A DNA stretch of 64,000 nt from Pseudomonas chlororaphis (GTDB lineage: Bacteria; Pseudomonadota; Gammaproteobacteria; Pseudomonadales; Pseudomonadaceae), in NCBI RefSeq assembly GCF_001921865.1, contig NZ_MSCT01000005.1:313001-377000 (forward strand). The letters are read 5' to 3'. Numbering within the stretch: position 1 is the stretch's first letter; each line of letters opens with the position of its first letter. The notes beneath the pieces are model-generated. The model did no database searches. It was not told the origin of the DNA and saw nothing but the letters and a program-made list of their open reading frames with translations. The translations under genes were made by a program, and so were the position numbers. This document shows, piece by piece, positions 33,995 to 41,807 of the stretch.

Positions 33995-35506
33995 GTGCCG
34001 CGTCGCATCAGCAGAGAGCTGAAGACTCTCAGTGTTTGGGCTTTATCGTTAGCAATCAGCGGCTGCATCGGAACCGCGGGCATCGCCCCGCAGGACAAGG
34101 CACTACCGGCCAATACACTGGCCACCGACGACGCGATCCAGAGCGCCGCCCGCGACGCTCGCTGGCCCGCGGCCCAATGGTGGCAGGCCTATGGTGATGC
34201 CCAACTGAACCGTTGGGTGACGCAGGCGGTGCAGGGCAGCCCGAGCATGGCCATGGCCGCGGCCCGGGTGCGCCAGGCGCGGGCGCTGGCCGGGCTCGCC
34301 GAGTCGGCCGAGTCGTTGCAGATCAAGGGCGACGCCACCCTCAAGCGCCACAACTGGCCCACCGATCAGTTCTACGGCCCGGGCGAGCTGGCCAACAGCA
34401 CCACCTGGGACAACAACGCCGCGCTGGGCTTCAGCTACGCCCTGGACCTCTGGGGCCGCGAAAGCAATGCCAGCGAGCGGGCCGTGGACCTGGCGCACAT
34501 GAGCGTCGCCGAGGCCCGCCAGGCCCGCCTGGAACTGCAGAACAATGTGGTGCGTGCCTATATCCAGCTGTCGCTGCACTACGCCCAGCGTGACATCGTC
34601 CTGGCGACCCTGAAGCAGCAGGAACAGATCCTCGAGCTGGCGCAAAAGCGCCTGGCCGGTGGTATCGGCACCCACTTCGAAGTCAGCCAGGCGCAGACCC
34701 CGCTGCCGGAAACCCATCGTCAACTGGACGCCCTGGACGAAGAAATCGCCCTGAGCCGTAACCAGTTGGCGGCCCTGGCTGGCCAGGGGCCGGGGGCGGG
34801 CGCACAGTTGCAGCGGCCGAGCCTGTCCCTGGCCGCGCCGTTGAAACTGCCGTCGGCGCTGCCCGCCGAACTGCTCGGCCAGCGCCCGGACGTGGTCGCC
34901 AGCCGCTGGCAGGTGGCGGCCCAGGCGCGGGGCATCGACGTCGCCCATGCCGGCTTCTACCCCAACGTCGACCTGGTCGGCAGCCTCGGCTACATGGCCA
35001 CCGGCGGCGGGGCGCTGGAGTTCCTCACCGGCAAGAAGCTCAACTACAACGTCGGCCCGGCCATCAGCCTGCCGATCTTCGACGGCGGCCGCCTGCGCGC
35101 CGAACTGGGCGAGGCCGCGGCCGGCTACGACATGGCCGTGGCCCACTACAACCAGACCCTGGTCGCTGCGCTGAAGGAGATCTCCGACCGGCTGATCCGC
35201 CGCGAGTCCATGGACAAGCAGGCGCACTTCGCCGCCGAATCGGTGGCCTCGGCGCAGCAGACCTATGACATCGCCATGGTCGCCTTCCAGCGTGGGCTGA
35301 CCGACTACCTCAATGTGCTCAATGCCCAGGGCATGCTGTTCCATCAGCAGCAGATCCAGCAGCAGGTCCAGGCCGCTCGCCTGAGCGCCCATGCTGAACT
35401 GGCGACGGTCCTGGGCGGCGGCCTGGAGGCCGGGCGCGATGTGCCCGAGGACAGCAAGACCCAACCGGGCAAGACCCCGGCGGCGCTGGCGCTGTTCGAC
35501 CACTAA
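33995..35506 (+). CDS. Outer-membrane efflux lipoprotein (NodT/OprM family)
   Basis: A 503-residue outer-membrane factor. The GTG at 33995 with AGGA 10 nt upstream gives MPRRISRELKTLSVWALSLA followed by the lipobox SGC at about residue 24, so it is probably lipid-anchored. The body has two repeats of the OEP fold (WWQAYGDAQLNRWVTQAVQG near the start, and AELLGQRPDVVASRWQVAAQ with GFYPNVDLVGSLG in the second half). It would form the exit duct for the FUSC pump encoded downstream. It is the first of four cotranscribed genes. Confidence 0.9.
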   Translation: MPRRISRELKTLSVWALSLAISGCIGTAGIAPQDKALPANTLATDDAIQSAARDARWPAAQWWQAYGDAQLNRWVTQAVQGSPSMAMAAARVRQARALAGLAESAESLQIKGDATLKRHNWPTDQFYGPGELANSTTWDNNAALGFSYALDLWGRESNASERAVDLAHMSVAEARQARLELQNNVVRAYIQLSLHYAQRDIVLATLKQQEQILELAQKRLAGGIGTHFEVSQAQTPLPETHRQLDALDEEIALSRNQLAALAGQGPGAGAQLQRPSLSLAAPLKLPSALPAELLGQRPDVVASRWQVAAQARGIDVAHAGFYPNVDLVGSLGYMATGGGALEFLTGKKLNYNVGPAISLPIFDGGRLRAELGEAAAGYDMAVAHYNQTLVAALKEISDRLIRRESMDKQAHFAAESVASAQQTYDIAMVAFQRGLTDYLNVLNAQGMLFHQQQIQQQVQAARLSAHAELATVLGGGLEAGRDVPEDSKTQPGKTPAALALFDH

Positions 35507-35572
35507 GCGCCGATCACTGACTCTCGACACCTAACCCTTGCCCCCTGAAAGCCGATCACTGAGAAGGTTGTC

Positions 35573-37780
35573 ATGACTCCCTTGCCTGCATCCCTGCGCT
35601 GGCTGTACTCCCTTGAATGGCGCCGGGGGTTCTTCGACTGGGCACGCAGCGACGGCGTGACCTGGGTGTATATCTTCAAGGTGCTGGCCGCCGCGTTCCT
35701 CACCCTGTGGCTGGCCATGCGCCTGGAGTTGCCGCAGCCGCGCACGGCGATGATCACCGTGTTTATCGTCATGCAGCCGCAGAGCGGGCAGGTGTTCGCC
35801 AAGAGCTTCTACCGCTTTCTCGGCACCCTGGCCGGGTCGGCGGTGATGGTGGCGCTGATCGCCCTGTTCGCCCAGAACACCGAGCTGTTCCTCGGCTCGC
35901 TGGCGATCTGGGTTGGCATCTGCTCGGCTGGCGCCGCGCGTTATCGCAACTTTCGCGCCTACGGTTTCGTGCTCGCCGGCTACACCGCGGCGATGGTCGG
36001 CTTGCCGGCCCTGGCCCACCCCGACGGGGCCTTCATGGCGGCGGTGTGGCGGGTGCTGGAAATCTCCCTGGGGATTCTCTGCTCCACGCTGGTCAGCGCC
36101 GCGATCCTGCCGCAGACCGCCAGCGCGGCCATGCGCAATGCCCTGTACCAGCGTTTCGGCGTGTTCGCGTTGTTCGTCACCGACGGCTTGCGCGGGCGCA
36201 GCCAGCGCGATGCCTTCGAGAGCGGCAACGTGCGTTTTATCGCCGAGGCGGTGGGCCTGGAAGGCCTGCGCAGCGTCACGGTGTTCGAGGACCCGCACAT
36301 GCGTCGGCGCAACGGTCGCTTGAGCCGTTTGAACAGCGAGTTCATGGGCATCACCACGCGCTTCAATGCCTTGCACCAATTGCTCGAACGCCTGCGCAAC
36401 AGCGCCGCCGAGCATGTGCTGGTAGCGATCAAGCCGGGCTTGCAGGACCTGGCCGAGCTGCTCGACGGTTTCTCCGGCCGGGCCCTGACCAGCCCCGACG
36501 CCGCGCGCCTGGCCACGCAGTTGGCGAGCTACAAGGCCGAGCTGCCGGCGCGGGTGCGCAGCATGCGCGCGCTGTTCCAGGAGCACGAACCGAGCGACGC
36601 CGAGCAGCTGGATTTCCACACCGCCTATGAGTTGCTCTATCGCTTCGTCGACGAGTTGCACAGCTACGCCCAGACCCACGCCTCACTGGCCGAGCACAGC
36701 CACGAGCGCGAGCGCTGGGACGAGCCCTACACCCCGCAGACCAACTGGCTGGCTTCGGCCGCCTCGGGCATCCGCGCCTCGTTCATCCTGATCGTGCTCG
36801 GCAGCTACTGGGTTGCCACCGCCTGGCCCAGCGGCGCCACCATGACTCTGATCGCGGCGGCCACCGTCGGCCTGTCGGCGGCCACGCCGAACCCAAAACG
36901 CATGGCCTTCCAGATGGCCTGCGGCACCTTGATCGGCGCGTTGGTGGGCTTCGTCGAAATGTTTTTCGTGTTTCCCTGGATCGACGGTTTCCCGCTGCTG
37001 TGCGTGATGCTGGCGCCGGTAATCGTGTCCGGTGCGTTCCTCGCCTCGCGGCCGCGGTACGCCGGCGTCGGCCTGGGGTTGCTGATCTTCTTCAGCACCG
37101 GCTCGGTGCCGGACAACCTGACCGTCTACAACCCTTACGCCTTTATCAACGACTACATCGCCATGGTCATGGGCATGCTGGTGTGCGCCGCCGCCGGGGC
37201 GATCATCCTGCCGCCCAACAGCCGCTGGCTGTGGCGCCGCCTGGAGCAGGACCTGCGCGGCCAGGTGGTGTACGCCATCAGCGGCAAGCTCAAGGGCCTG
37301 GCGTCGAGTTTCGAGAGCCGCACCCGTGACCTGCTGCACCAGGCCTACGGGTTGGCGGCGGGGCAGCCCCAGGTGCAGCGCGAGCTGTTGCGCTGGATGT
37401 TCGTGGTGCTGGAAGTCGGCCACGCGATCATCGAACTGCGCAAGGAGCAGGCGACTCTGCCGGTGCACCCGGCCTACGCCGAATCCCAGCCATGGCGCCA
37501 GGCGATCCGGGTCATGGGTCGTTCGCTGGTGCGGTTGTTCCTGCAACCGAGCCCGAGCAACCTGGAACGCGCGCTGGTCGCGGTCGACCACGCGATCGGC
37601 CGGGTCCAGGCCAGCGACGAACCCTTCGCCCCGCACTTCGACACCTCGGTCCTGCGCCGGGTGAAGAGCTACCTGCATTTCATCCGCACGTCATTGCTCG
37701 ATCCGCAATCGCCGCTGGCGGTATACGCCGCCGTGCCGCCCCTCCAGGCCTCGCCCCAAGGACTTGAACATGCCTCGTGA
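35573..37780 (+). CDS. FUSC-family inner-membrane efflux protein (AaeB-like)
   Basis: A 735-residue protein with the FUSC layout. Two blocks of about five to six helices (first from WVYIFKVLAAAFLTLWLAMR, second from ASAASGIRASFILIVLGSYW) are separated by a ~200-residue soluble helical region, and a soluble C-terminal part follows. The early MRLELPQPRTAMITVFIVMQ with PQSGQVFAKSFYRFLGT is the diagnostic family region. Relatives export aromatic acids (AaeB) or fusaric acid. GAGAAGG precedes the ATG. The 3' end overlaps the DUF1656 gene by 11 bp. Confidence 0.92.
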   Translation: MTPLPASLRWLYSLEWRRGFFDWARSDGVTWVYIFKVLAAAFLTLWLAMRLELPQPRTAMITVFIVMQPQSGQVFAKSFYRFLGTLAGSAVMVALIALFAQNTELFLGSLAIWVGICSAGAARYRNFRAYGFVLAGYTAAMVGLPALAHPDGAFMAAVWRVLEISLGILCSTLVSAAILPQTASAAMRNALYQRFGVFALFVTDGLRGRSQRDAFESGNVRFIAEAVGLEGLRSVTVFEDPHMRRRNGRLSRLNSEFMGITTRFNALHQLLERLRNSAAEHVLVAIKPGLQDLAELLDGFSGRALTSPDAARLATQLASYKAELPARVRSMRALFQEHEPSDAEQLDFHTAYELLYRFVDELHSYAQTHASLAEHSHERERWDEPYTPQTNWLASAASGIRASFILIVLGSYWVATAWPSGATMTLIAAATVGLSAATPNPKRMAFQMACGTLIGALVGFVEMFFVFPWIDGFPLLCVMLAPVIVSGAFLASRPRYAGVGLGLLIFFSTGSVPDNLTVYNPYAFINDYIAMVMGMLVCAAAGAIILPPNSRWLWRRLEQDLRGQVVYAISGKLKGLASSFESRTRDLLHQAYGLAAGQPQVQRELLRWMFVVLEVGHAIIELRKEQATLPVHPAYAESQPWRQAIRVMGRSLVRLFLQPSPSNLERALVAVDHAIGRVQASDEPFAPHFDTSVLRRVKSYLHFIRTSLLDPQSPLAVYAAVPPLQASPQGLEHAS

Positions 37781-37970
37781 AATCGCCTTCCACGGCGTGT
37801 ACATGCCGACCATGACCCTGATGTTCTTCGTTGCCGCGGCCCTGGCCTGGGCCCTGGACCGCTTCATCTCGGGCTATGACCTGTATCGCTTCTTCTGGCA
37901 CCCGGCGCTGCTGCGCCTGAGCCTGTTCTGCTGTCTGTTCGGCGCCATGGCGCTCACTGTCTACCGTTGA
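37770..37970 (+). CDS. DUF1656 small membrane protein (AaeX-like)
   Basis: A 66-residue protein with two transmembrane helices (MPTMTLMFFVAAALAWALDR and HPALLRLSLFCCLFGAMALT). The opening MPREIAFHGVYMP matches DUF1656/AaeX, a small partner encoded between FUSC and HlyD genes in such operons. The ATG at 37770 lies inside the end of the FUSC gene with AAGGA upstream. Its exact role in the pump is not established. Confidence 0.88.
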   Translation: MPREIAFHGVYMPTMTLMFFVAAALAWALDRFISGYDLYRFFWHPALLRLSLFCCLFGAMALTVYR

Positions 37971-37980
37971 GAGTCCTTTG

Positions 37981-38844
37981 ATGAAAAAGTTTTTCAGCCT
38001 GCTCGCGACCCTGCTGGTGCTGGCCCTGGCCCTGTGGATCGGCCGCACCCTGTGGGAGCACTACATGAACACCCCGTGGACCCGCGACGGCCGGGTGCGC
38101 GCCGACATCATCAACGTCGCCGCCGACGTCACCGGCGAAGTGGTAGACGTGCCGGTACGCGACAACCAGCTGGTGAAAAAGGGCGACCTGCTGATGCAGA
38201 TCGACCCCGAGCACTACCAGATCGCGGTCAAGCAGGCGCAGTCGCTGGTGGCCTCGAAGAAGGCCACCTGGGAGATGCGCAAGGTCAACGCCCACCGCCG
38301 CGCCGACCTGGACAACCTGGTGATCTCCAAGGAAAACCGCGACGACGCCAGCAACATCGCCGACGCGGCCCTGGCCGATTACCAGCACGCCCAGGCGCAG
38401 CTGGAGGCGGCGGAATTGAACCTCAAACGCACCCAGGTGCGGGCGGCGGTGGACGGTTACGTGACCAACCTCAACGTGCACCGCGGCGACTACGCGCGCA
38501 TTGGCGAACCGAAGATGGCCGTGGTCGATAGGCACTCGTTCTGGGTCTACGGCTTCTTCGAGGAAACCAAGCTGCCCCACGTGCGCGTGGGTGATGAGGC
38601 CGAGATGCAGCTGATGAGCGGCGAAGTGCTCAAGGGCCATGTGGAGAGCATTTCCCGCGGCATCTACGACCGCGACAACCCGGAAAGCCGCGAGCTGATC
38701 GCCGACGTCAACCCGACCTTCAACTGGGTGCGCCTGGCCCAGCGCGTGCCGGTGCGCATCCACATCGACGAAGTGCCGGACGGCGTGCTGCTGGCGGCGG
38801 GGATTACTTGCACGGTGGTGGTCAAGCAAGACAGCGAGGAGTGA
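37981..38844 (+). CDS. HlyD-family periplasmic adaptor (AaeA-like)
   Basis: A 287-residue membrane fusion protein with one N-terminal anchor (FFSLLATLLVLALALWIGRT). The lipoyl-like half motifs are NVAADVTGEVVDVPVRDNQL with VKKGDLLMQIDPEHYQIAVK, a short coiled coil follows, and RAAVDGYVTNLNVHRGDYAR completes the lipoyl domain. These mark the AaeA/EmrA branch. It links the FUSC protein to the outer-membrane factor. It starts 10 bp after the DUF1656 gene and is the last gene of the operon, with a REPIN right after the stop. Confidence 0.92.
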   Translation: MKKFFSLLATLLVLALALWIGRTLWEHYMNTPWTRDGRVRADIINVAADVTGEVVDVPVRDNQLVKKGDLLMQIDPEHYQIAVKQAQSLVASKKATWEMRKVNAHRRADLDNLVISKENRDDASNIADAALADYQHAQAQLEAAELNLKRTQVRAAVDGYVTNLNVHRGDYARIGEPKMAVVDRHSFWVYGFFEETKLPHVRVGDEAEMQLMSGEVLKGHVESISRGIYDRDNPESRELIADVNPTFNWVRLAQRVPVRIHIDEVPDGVLLAAGITCTVVVKQDSEE

Positions 38845-38852
38845 GGCATTTG

Positions 38853-38932
38853 GTAGGAGCGAGCTTGCTCGCGATAGCGGTGTGTCAGGCAAACCGCGGC
38901 GCCAGCATCGTCAGCAAGCTGGCTCCTACAGG
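38853..38932. repeat. REPIN, GTAGGAGCGAGCTTGCTCGCGAT family
   Basis: Left unit GTAGGAGCGAGCTTGCTCGC and diverged right unit CAGCAAGCTGGCTCCTACAG lie between two convergent genes. Confidence 0.85.
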
Positions 38933-38946
38933 TCCATTAATCCCTC

Positions 38947-39771
38947 TTATAGCGTGCCGCCCAGGCCAAAGCGCTTCATCAATCCCTTCTCCAGCAAACC
39001 TTTGGGCAGCAGATTGGCCATCAACGGCAGCGCCCGGCTGCCGTTACCAATGCGTACCAAGCGCGGCGGCTGGCCCTGCTGCACTGCCTTGAGCAGTCTG
39101 GCGGCAAATTCGCTGGCTGGCGTCGGTTTGTCCTGGGACGCCTTGGCCCGTGCGCGGATGCCTTCGCGCAGGGGAAACCACGGCGATTGTTCGGTGATCA
39201 ATTGCTCGGCCTCGTGACCGGCGTTTTTGGCGAAGCTGGATGCAATCGCGCCGGGCTGGACTTCCATCACACGGATGCCGAACGGCGCCAGCTCCATGCG
39301 CAGCGCATCGCTCAAGGCATGCACCGCCGCCTTCGAGGCGCAGTAGGCGCCGGCAAAAGGCGTCACCAGAACCCCCGACACACTGCCGATATTCACCACC
39401 AATCCCTTGCTGCGGCGCAGCACCGGGAACAGCGCCCGGGTCACCCCGACGATGGCGAACACATTGGTCTCGAACTGGCGCTGCATGGCCTCGACCCCGC
39501 CATCCAGCAACGGGCCCATGGCGCCGTAGCCGGCGTTGTTGATCAGCACATCGAGGCCGCCGTATTGCTGGTTGATCCGCTCGCTGAGCGCGCTGAGGGC
39601 CGGGCCGTCGTTGACGTCCAGTTGCACGGCGTTGAAGCCGGCGGCTTGCAGCATGGTCACATCCTCGGTCCTGCGGGCGGTGGGCAGGACGGTGAAACCG
39701 GCGGTCTTGAAAGCCTCCGCCAGGGCGCGGCCGATGCCGCTGGAACAACCGGTGATCAACGCGACGGGCAT
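38947..39771 (-). CDS. Short-chain dehydrogenase/reductase (SDR)
   Basis: A 274-residue classical SDR. The cofactor motif is TGCSSGIGRALAEAF near the N-terminus, followed by NNAGYGAMGPLLDGG, the catalytic Ser in VVNIGSVSGVLVTPFAGAYC, and YCASKAAVHALSDALRMELA carrying the Tyr-x-x-x-Lys pair. Family members oxidise or reduce varied alcohols and ketones, and the substrate is unknown. It is a lone gene close to a small membrane protein gene with which it may be cotranscribed (35-bp gap). Confidence 0.88.
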   Translation of the reverse strand: MPVALITGCSSGIGRALAEAFKTAGFTVLPTARRTEDVTMLQAAGFNAVQLDVNDGPALSALSERINQQYGGLDVLINNAGYGAMGPLLDGGVEAMQRQFETNVFAIVGVTRALFPVLRRSKGLVVNIGSVSGVLVTPFAGAYCASKAAVHALSDALRMELAPFGIRVMEVQPGAIASSFAKNAGHEAEQLITEQSPWFPLREGIRARAKASQDKPTPASEFAARLLKAVQQGQPPRLVRIGNGSRALPLMANLLPKGLLEKGLMKRFGLGGTL

Positions 39772-39806
39772 GGCGCGGTCCTTGTGCGGGTGGTCGGGGA
39801 GGGGAA

Positions 39807-40271
39807 TCAGTCGGAGAAACTACCTTGCAAACGCTCGGCGCGAAACTCCAGGGTTTGCGGGCGATAGCCGGGGCGCAGCGGTGGCAGCGGCAAACAATCT
39901 TCCCAGTTGGCGCCGGCCTGCAGTTCACCGGGGCCGCGATAGCGTGGGGCGGTGTACTGGTTGTCGGCCAGGTTCACGGTGTCGCCCGGGGCGTAGGCCG
40001 CCACGCGCCAGCGCAATTCAGTCAGCGGCACGTCGTTGCCGTTGTTCATCTTCAGCAGCAGCGGGCGATCCGCCGGGCAATGCTCGGGGGCGTAGCTGAT
40101 GCGCAACTCCAGGCGCGCCAGTTGCTGGGCTTCGCGGTTGTCCAGCCAGACCACCCACACCGCCACCAACCCCAGGCCGAAGGCCGCGGCCAGGGAGACG
40201 GGCAGGGCTTTGGCGGGGTAACGCACGAGCAGGATCAGCCAGGTGATAACCAGCAGAACGCCGATGAACAT
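39807..40271 (-). CDS. Hypothetical membrane-anchored protein
   Basis: A 154-residue protein I do not recognise. Two hydrophobic segments near the N-terminus (FIGVLLVITWLILLVRYPAK and ALPVSLAAAFGLGLVAVWVV) are followed by a ~105-residue periplasmic domain of probable beta structure. That domain contains two Cys (PEHCPADRP, NWEDCLPLPPL) that could form a disulfide. Its layout resembles small Pseudomonas proteins often annotated as multidrug-transporter-like, but nothing here supports transport. The 35-bp gap suggests cotranscription with the SDR gene. Confidence 0.7.
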   Translation of the reverse strand: MFIGVLLVITWLILLVRYPAKALPVSLAAAFGLGLVAVWVVWLDNREAQQLARLELRISYAPEHCPADRPLLLKMNNGNDVPLTELRWRVAAYAPGDTVNLADNQYTAPRYRGPGELQAGANWEDCLPLPPLRPGYRPQTLEFRAERLQGSFSD

Positions 40272-40357
40272 GACGCGAACCTCGGGGAAACGGGAGGGGC
40301 CATCCTACCTAAGCGTAGGTGGGGTTGGCCATGGTTGTGGCGTATCGCGGTTGCTCC

Positions 40358-40384
40358 TGTAGGAGCGAAGCTTGCTCGCGATGG
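40358..40384. repeat. Single REP unit, GTAGGAGCGAAGC family
   Basis: TGTAGGAGCGAAGCTTGCTC then GCGATGG is one unit of the first class without an inverted partner. It directly adjoins the left edge of a longer dispersed repeat. Confidence 0.75.
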
Positions 40385-40439
40385 CGTCCGTTTTGGCGCT
40401 GCACTTTTTGGATCGAGTACATATCCGTTGCTGCGGTAA

Positions 40440-40735
40440 CGGCTGCTTATGGTTTCGCCCTTACGGCGACTCACTTTTTTCAAACGCCAAAAAAGTAAGC
40501 AAAAACGCTTGCCCCTAGCGTACGGCCTTCGCTGCGCTCAGGTTCCCTCGCTCCGGTGTCCATCAGGGGGCATCGCCTACGGTCGGCTTCGCTTCGACCT
40601 CCTCTCGATGCGTCCGGCTTCGCCGTACGGCGCTGCGCGCCATCCCCCTGATGAACACCTCCGCTCGGCCTGCCGACGGGGCGAGTGGATCAAGAGCAAG
40701 ATCAAGAGCCAAAGCCAAAGCCAAAGCAGCGTCGC
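40440..40735 (+). repeat. Probable dispersed Pseudomonas repeat with pseudo-coding potential
   Basis: This ~300-bp stretch has an open frame on the plus strand reading MVSPLRRLTFFKRQKSKQKR, then DEHLRSACRRGEWIKSKIKS and low-complexity KSQSQSQS. I recognise this wording from many short spurious proteins annotated across P. fluorescens-group genomes, so I treat it as a dispersed repeat and not a gene. That recognition comes from memory, not a search. It contains several small inverted repeats and sits next to REP units on both sides. Confidence 0.5.
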
Positions 40736-40783
40736 GAACACGATGTTGCGGTTTGATGGTGATTGGGTGGCTGGCGCTAATCT

Positions 40784-40836
40784 TGTAGCCGCTGCCGAGC
40801 TTGCGAGGCTGCGTACGACCGCGAAGCGGGCGCGGC
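40784..40836. repeat. REP unit, GTAGCCGCTGCC family
   Basis: TTGTAGCCGCTGCCGAGCTT then GCGAGGCTGCGTACGACCGC is a variant unit of the second class, the same variant seen downstream of algA. It bounds the right side of the dispersed repeat region. Confidence 0.65.
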
Positions 40837-40912
40837 GATTTTGGGTATTGAAGGGGCTTCAGGGCATCGTGGTTTGTAGAGGGGCTGAGAGCCATATAGG
40901 CCGTTTTCAGTA

Positions 40913-41305
40913 TCAGCGAGTCAGTTTCAGCAACGCATACATGATCGAACCCCAGGTCAGTAGCACGACGTCCATCCAGTTTCTGATGGTCAACAGGCGT
41001 TGGAGATGGGGAGGGAAGTTGTCTATATCTTCCGAGGAAAGAAAGCCTCTGCGAACCGCAGGTCCAGGCCAAAGCATCGATCCTCGAACGGAGGCCAGCA
41101 TAAAAAAATGGGTGAGCCGGCCCTCGTAGGGAAGGCTCTCGGCCCAGCGATAAAAGTGCTGGCTGCGTTGCAGGGCCTCCAGCATTTCTCTCAGGTAGCG
41201 ACGGCTCAGGTAGTAGCTGAACGAGAGGTTTATTACGCCCAGTAGAAGTGGACTGGCGGCCAGTACGAAGCCTAACCATGAGTACCAAAAACTCTTTGCC
41301 ATCAT
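40913..41305 (-). CDS. Small membrane protein, second tandem copy (candidate immunity protein)
   Basis: A 130-residue protein, clearly a paralogue of the product of 41415-41807. Shared blocks are SYYLSRRYLREMLEAL, FYRWAESLPYEG, SVRGSML, VRRGFLSSEDIDNFPPHLQR and a closing hydrophobic LTWGSIMYALLKL. Hydrophobic segments at about residues 6-30 and 110-127 predict two membrane passes with a basic middle domain. No family recognised. Its place downstream of a putative membrane-active effector makes immunity the leading idea. It may be a duplicate that broadens or replaces specificity. ATG codons at 41305 and 41302 are adjacent. Confidence 0.7.
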   Translation of the reverse strand: MMAKSFWYSWLGFVLAASPLLLGVINLSFSYYLSRRYLREMLEALQRSQHFYRWAESLPYEGRLTHFFMLASVRGSMLWPGPAVRRGFLSSEDIDNFPPHLQRLLTIRNWMDVVLLTWGSIMYALLKLTR

Positions 41306-41414
41306 GGTCGGGTTACCCCGTAAATAACTTCCTCAGTCCTCTCCCGGTTCATCACCGGAATAGCTGTCTTGGATGCCTTCATCCAACGAAACGTGCAAAG
41401 CCCCATGAAGGTCA

Positions 41415-41807
41415 TCAGCTATCCAGTTTCAAAAACGTATACACGACGGCTGTCCATACGATTACGATGCCGTCCAACGTATTTTTTACAGTCAGAAGGC
41501 GTTTCAGTCGTGGAGGGAAGTTGCGTACATCCTTTGCACAAAGGAAGCCTCTGCGGACTCCGGCGTTAGGGAAGAGCATCATTCCTCGAACGCTGACAAA
41601 CATCAGAACGCGCTCGAACCATCCCTGATAGGGAAGCTTGTCGAGCCATCCATAGAAGTAAGAGCTCTCCTGCATGGCTACCAGCATCTCTTTCAAGTGG
41701 CGGCGACTCAGGTAGTAGCTGAATGTAAGGCTTACAAGAGCTAGCAGAATTGGACAGAGGAGCAGTACAAGAGCGATCCCTGAATACCAGAATTTCTCAT
41801 CTACCAT
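41415..41807 (-). CDS. Small membrane protein, first tandem copy (candidate immunity protein)
   Basis: A 130-residue two-pass membrane protein. The first helix lies around GIALVLLLCPILLALVSLTF, the last around DGIVIVWTAVVYTFLKL, and between them is a basic segment with SYYLSRRHLKEMLVAMQESS and VRRGFLCAKDVRNFPPRLKR. Its ATG overlaps the last 7 bases of the upstream putative effector gene, so the two are translationally coupled. Base composition is more AT-rich than the surrounding genes. The coupling and membrane topology suggest it protects against a membrane-targeting partner. This is inference, as no known family was recognised. Confidence 0.7.
   Translation of the reverse strand: MVDEKFWYSGIALVLLLCPILLALVSLTFSYYLSRRHLKEMLVAMQESSYFYGWLDKLPYQGWFERVLMFVSVRGMMLFPNAGVRRGFLCAKDVRNFPPRLKRLLTVKNTLDGIVIVWTAVVYTFLKLDS

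Noticed and set aside
40449..41129. 226-codon plus-strand open frame as a real gene
   Set aside because: It combines the dispersed repeat, a REP unit and the antisense of a small membrane protein gene. The wording FFKRQKSKQK...EWIKSKIKS matches spurious annotations I recall from many Pseudomonas genomes.
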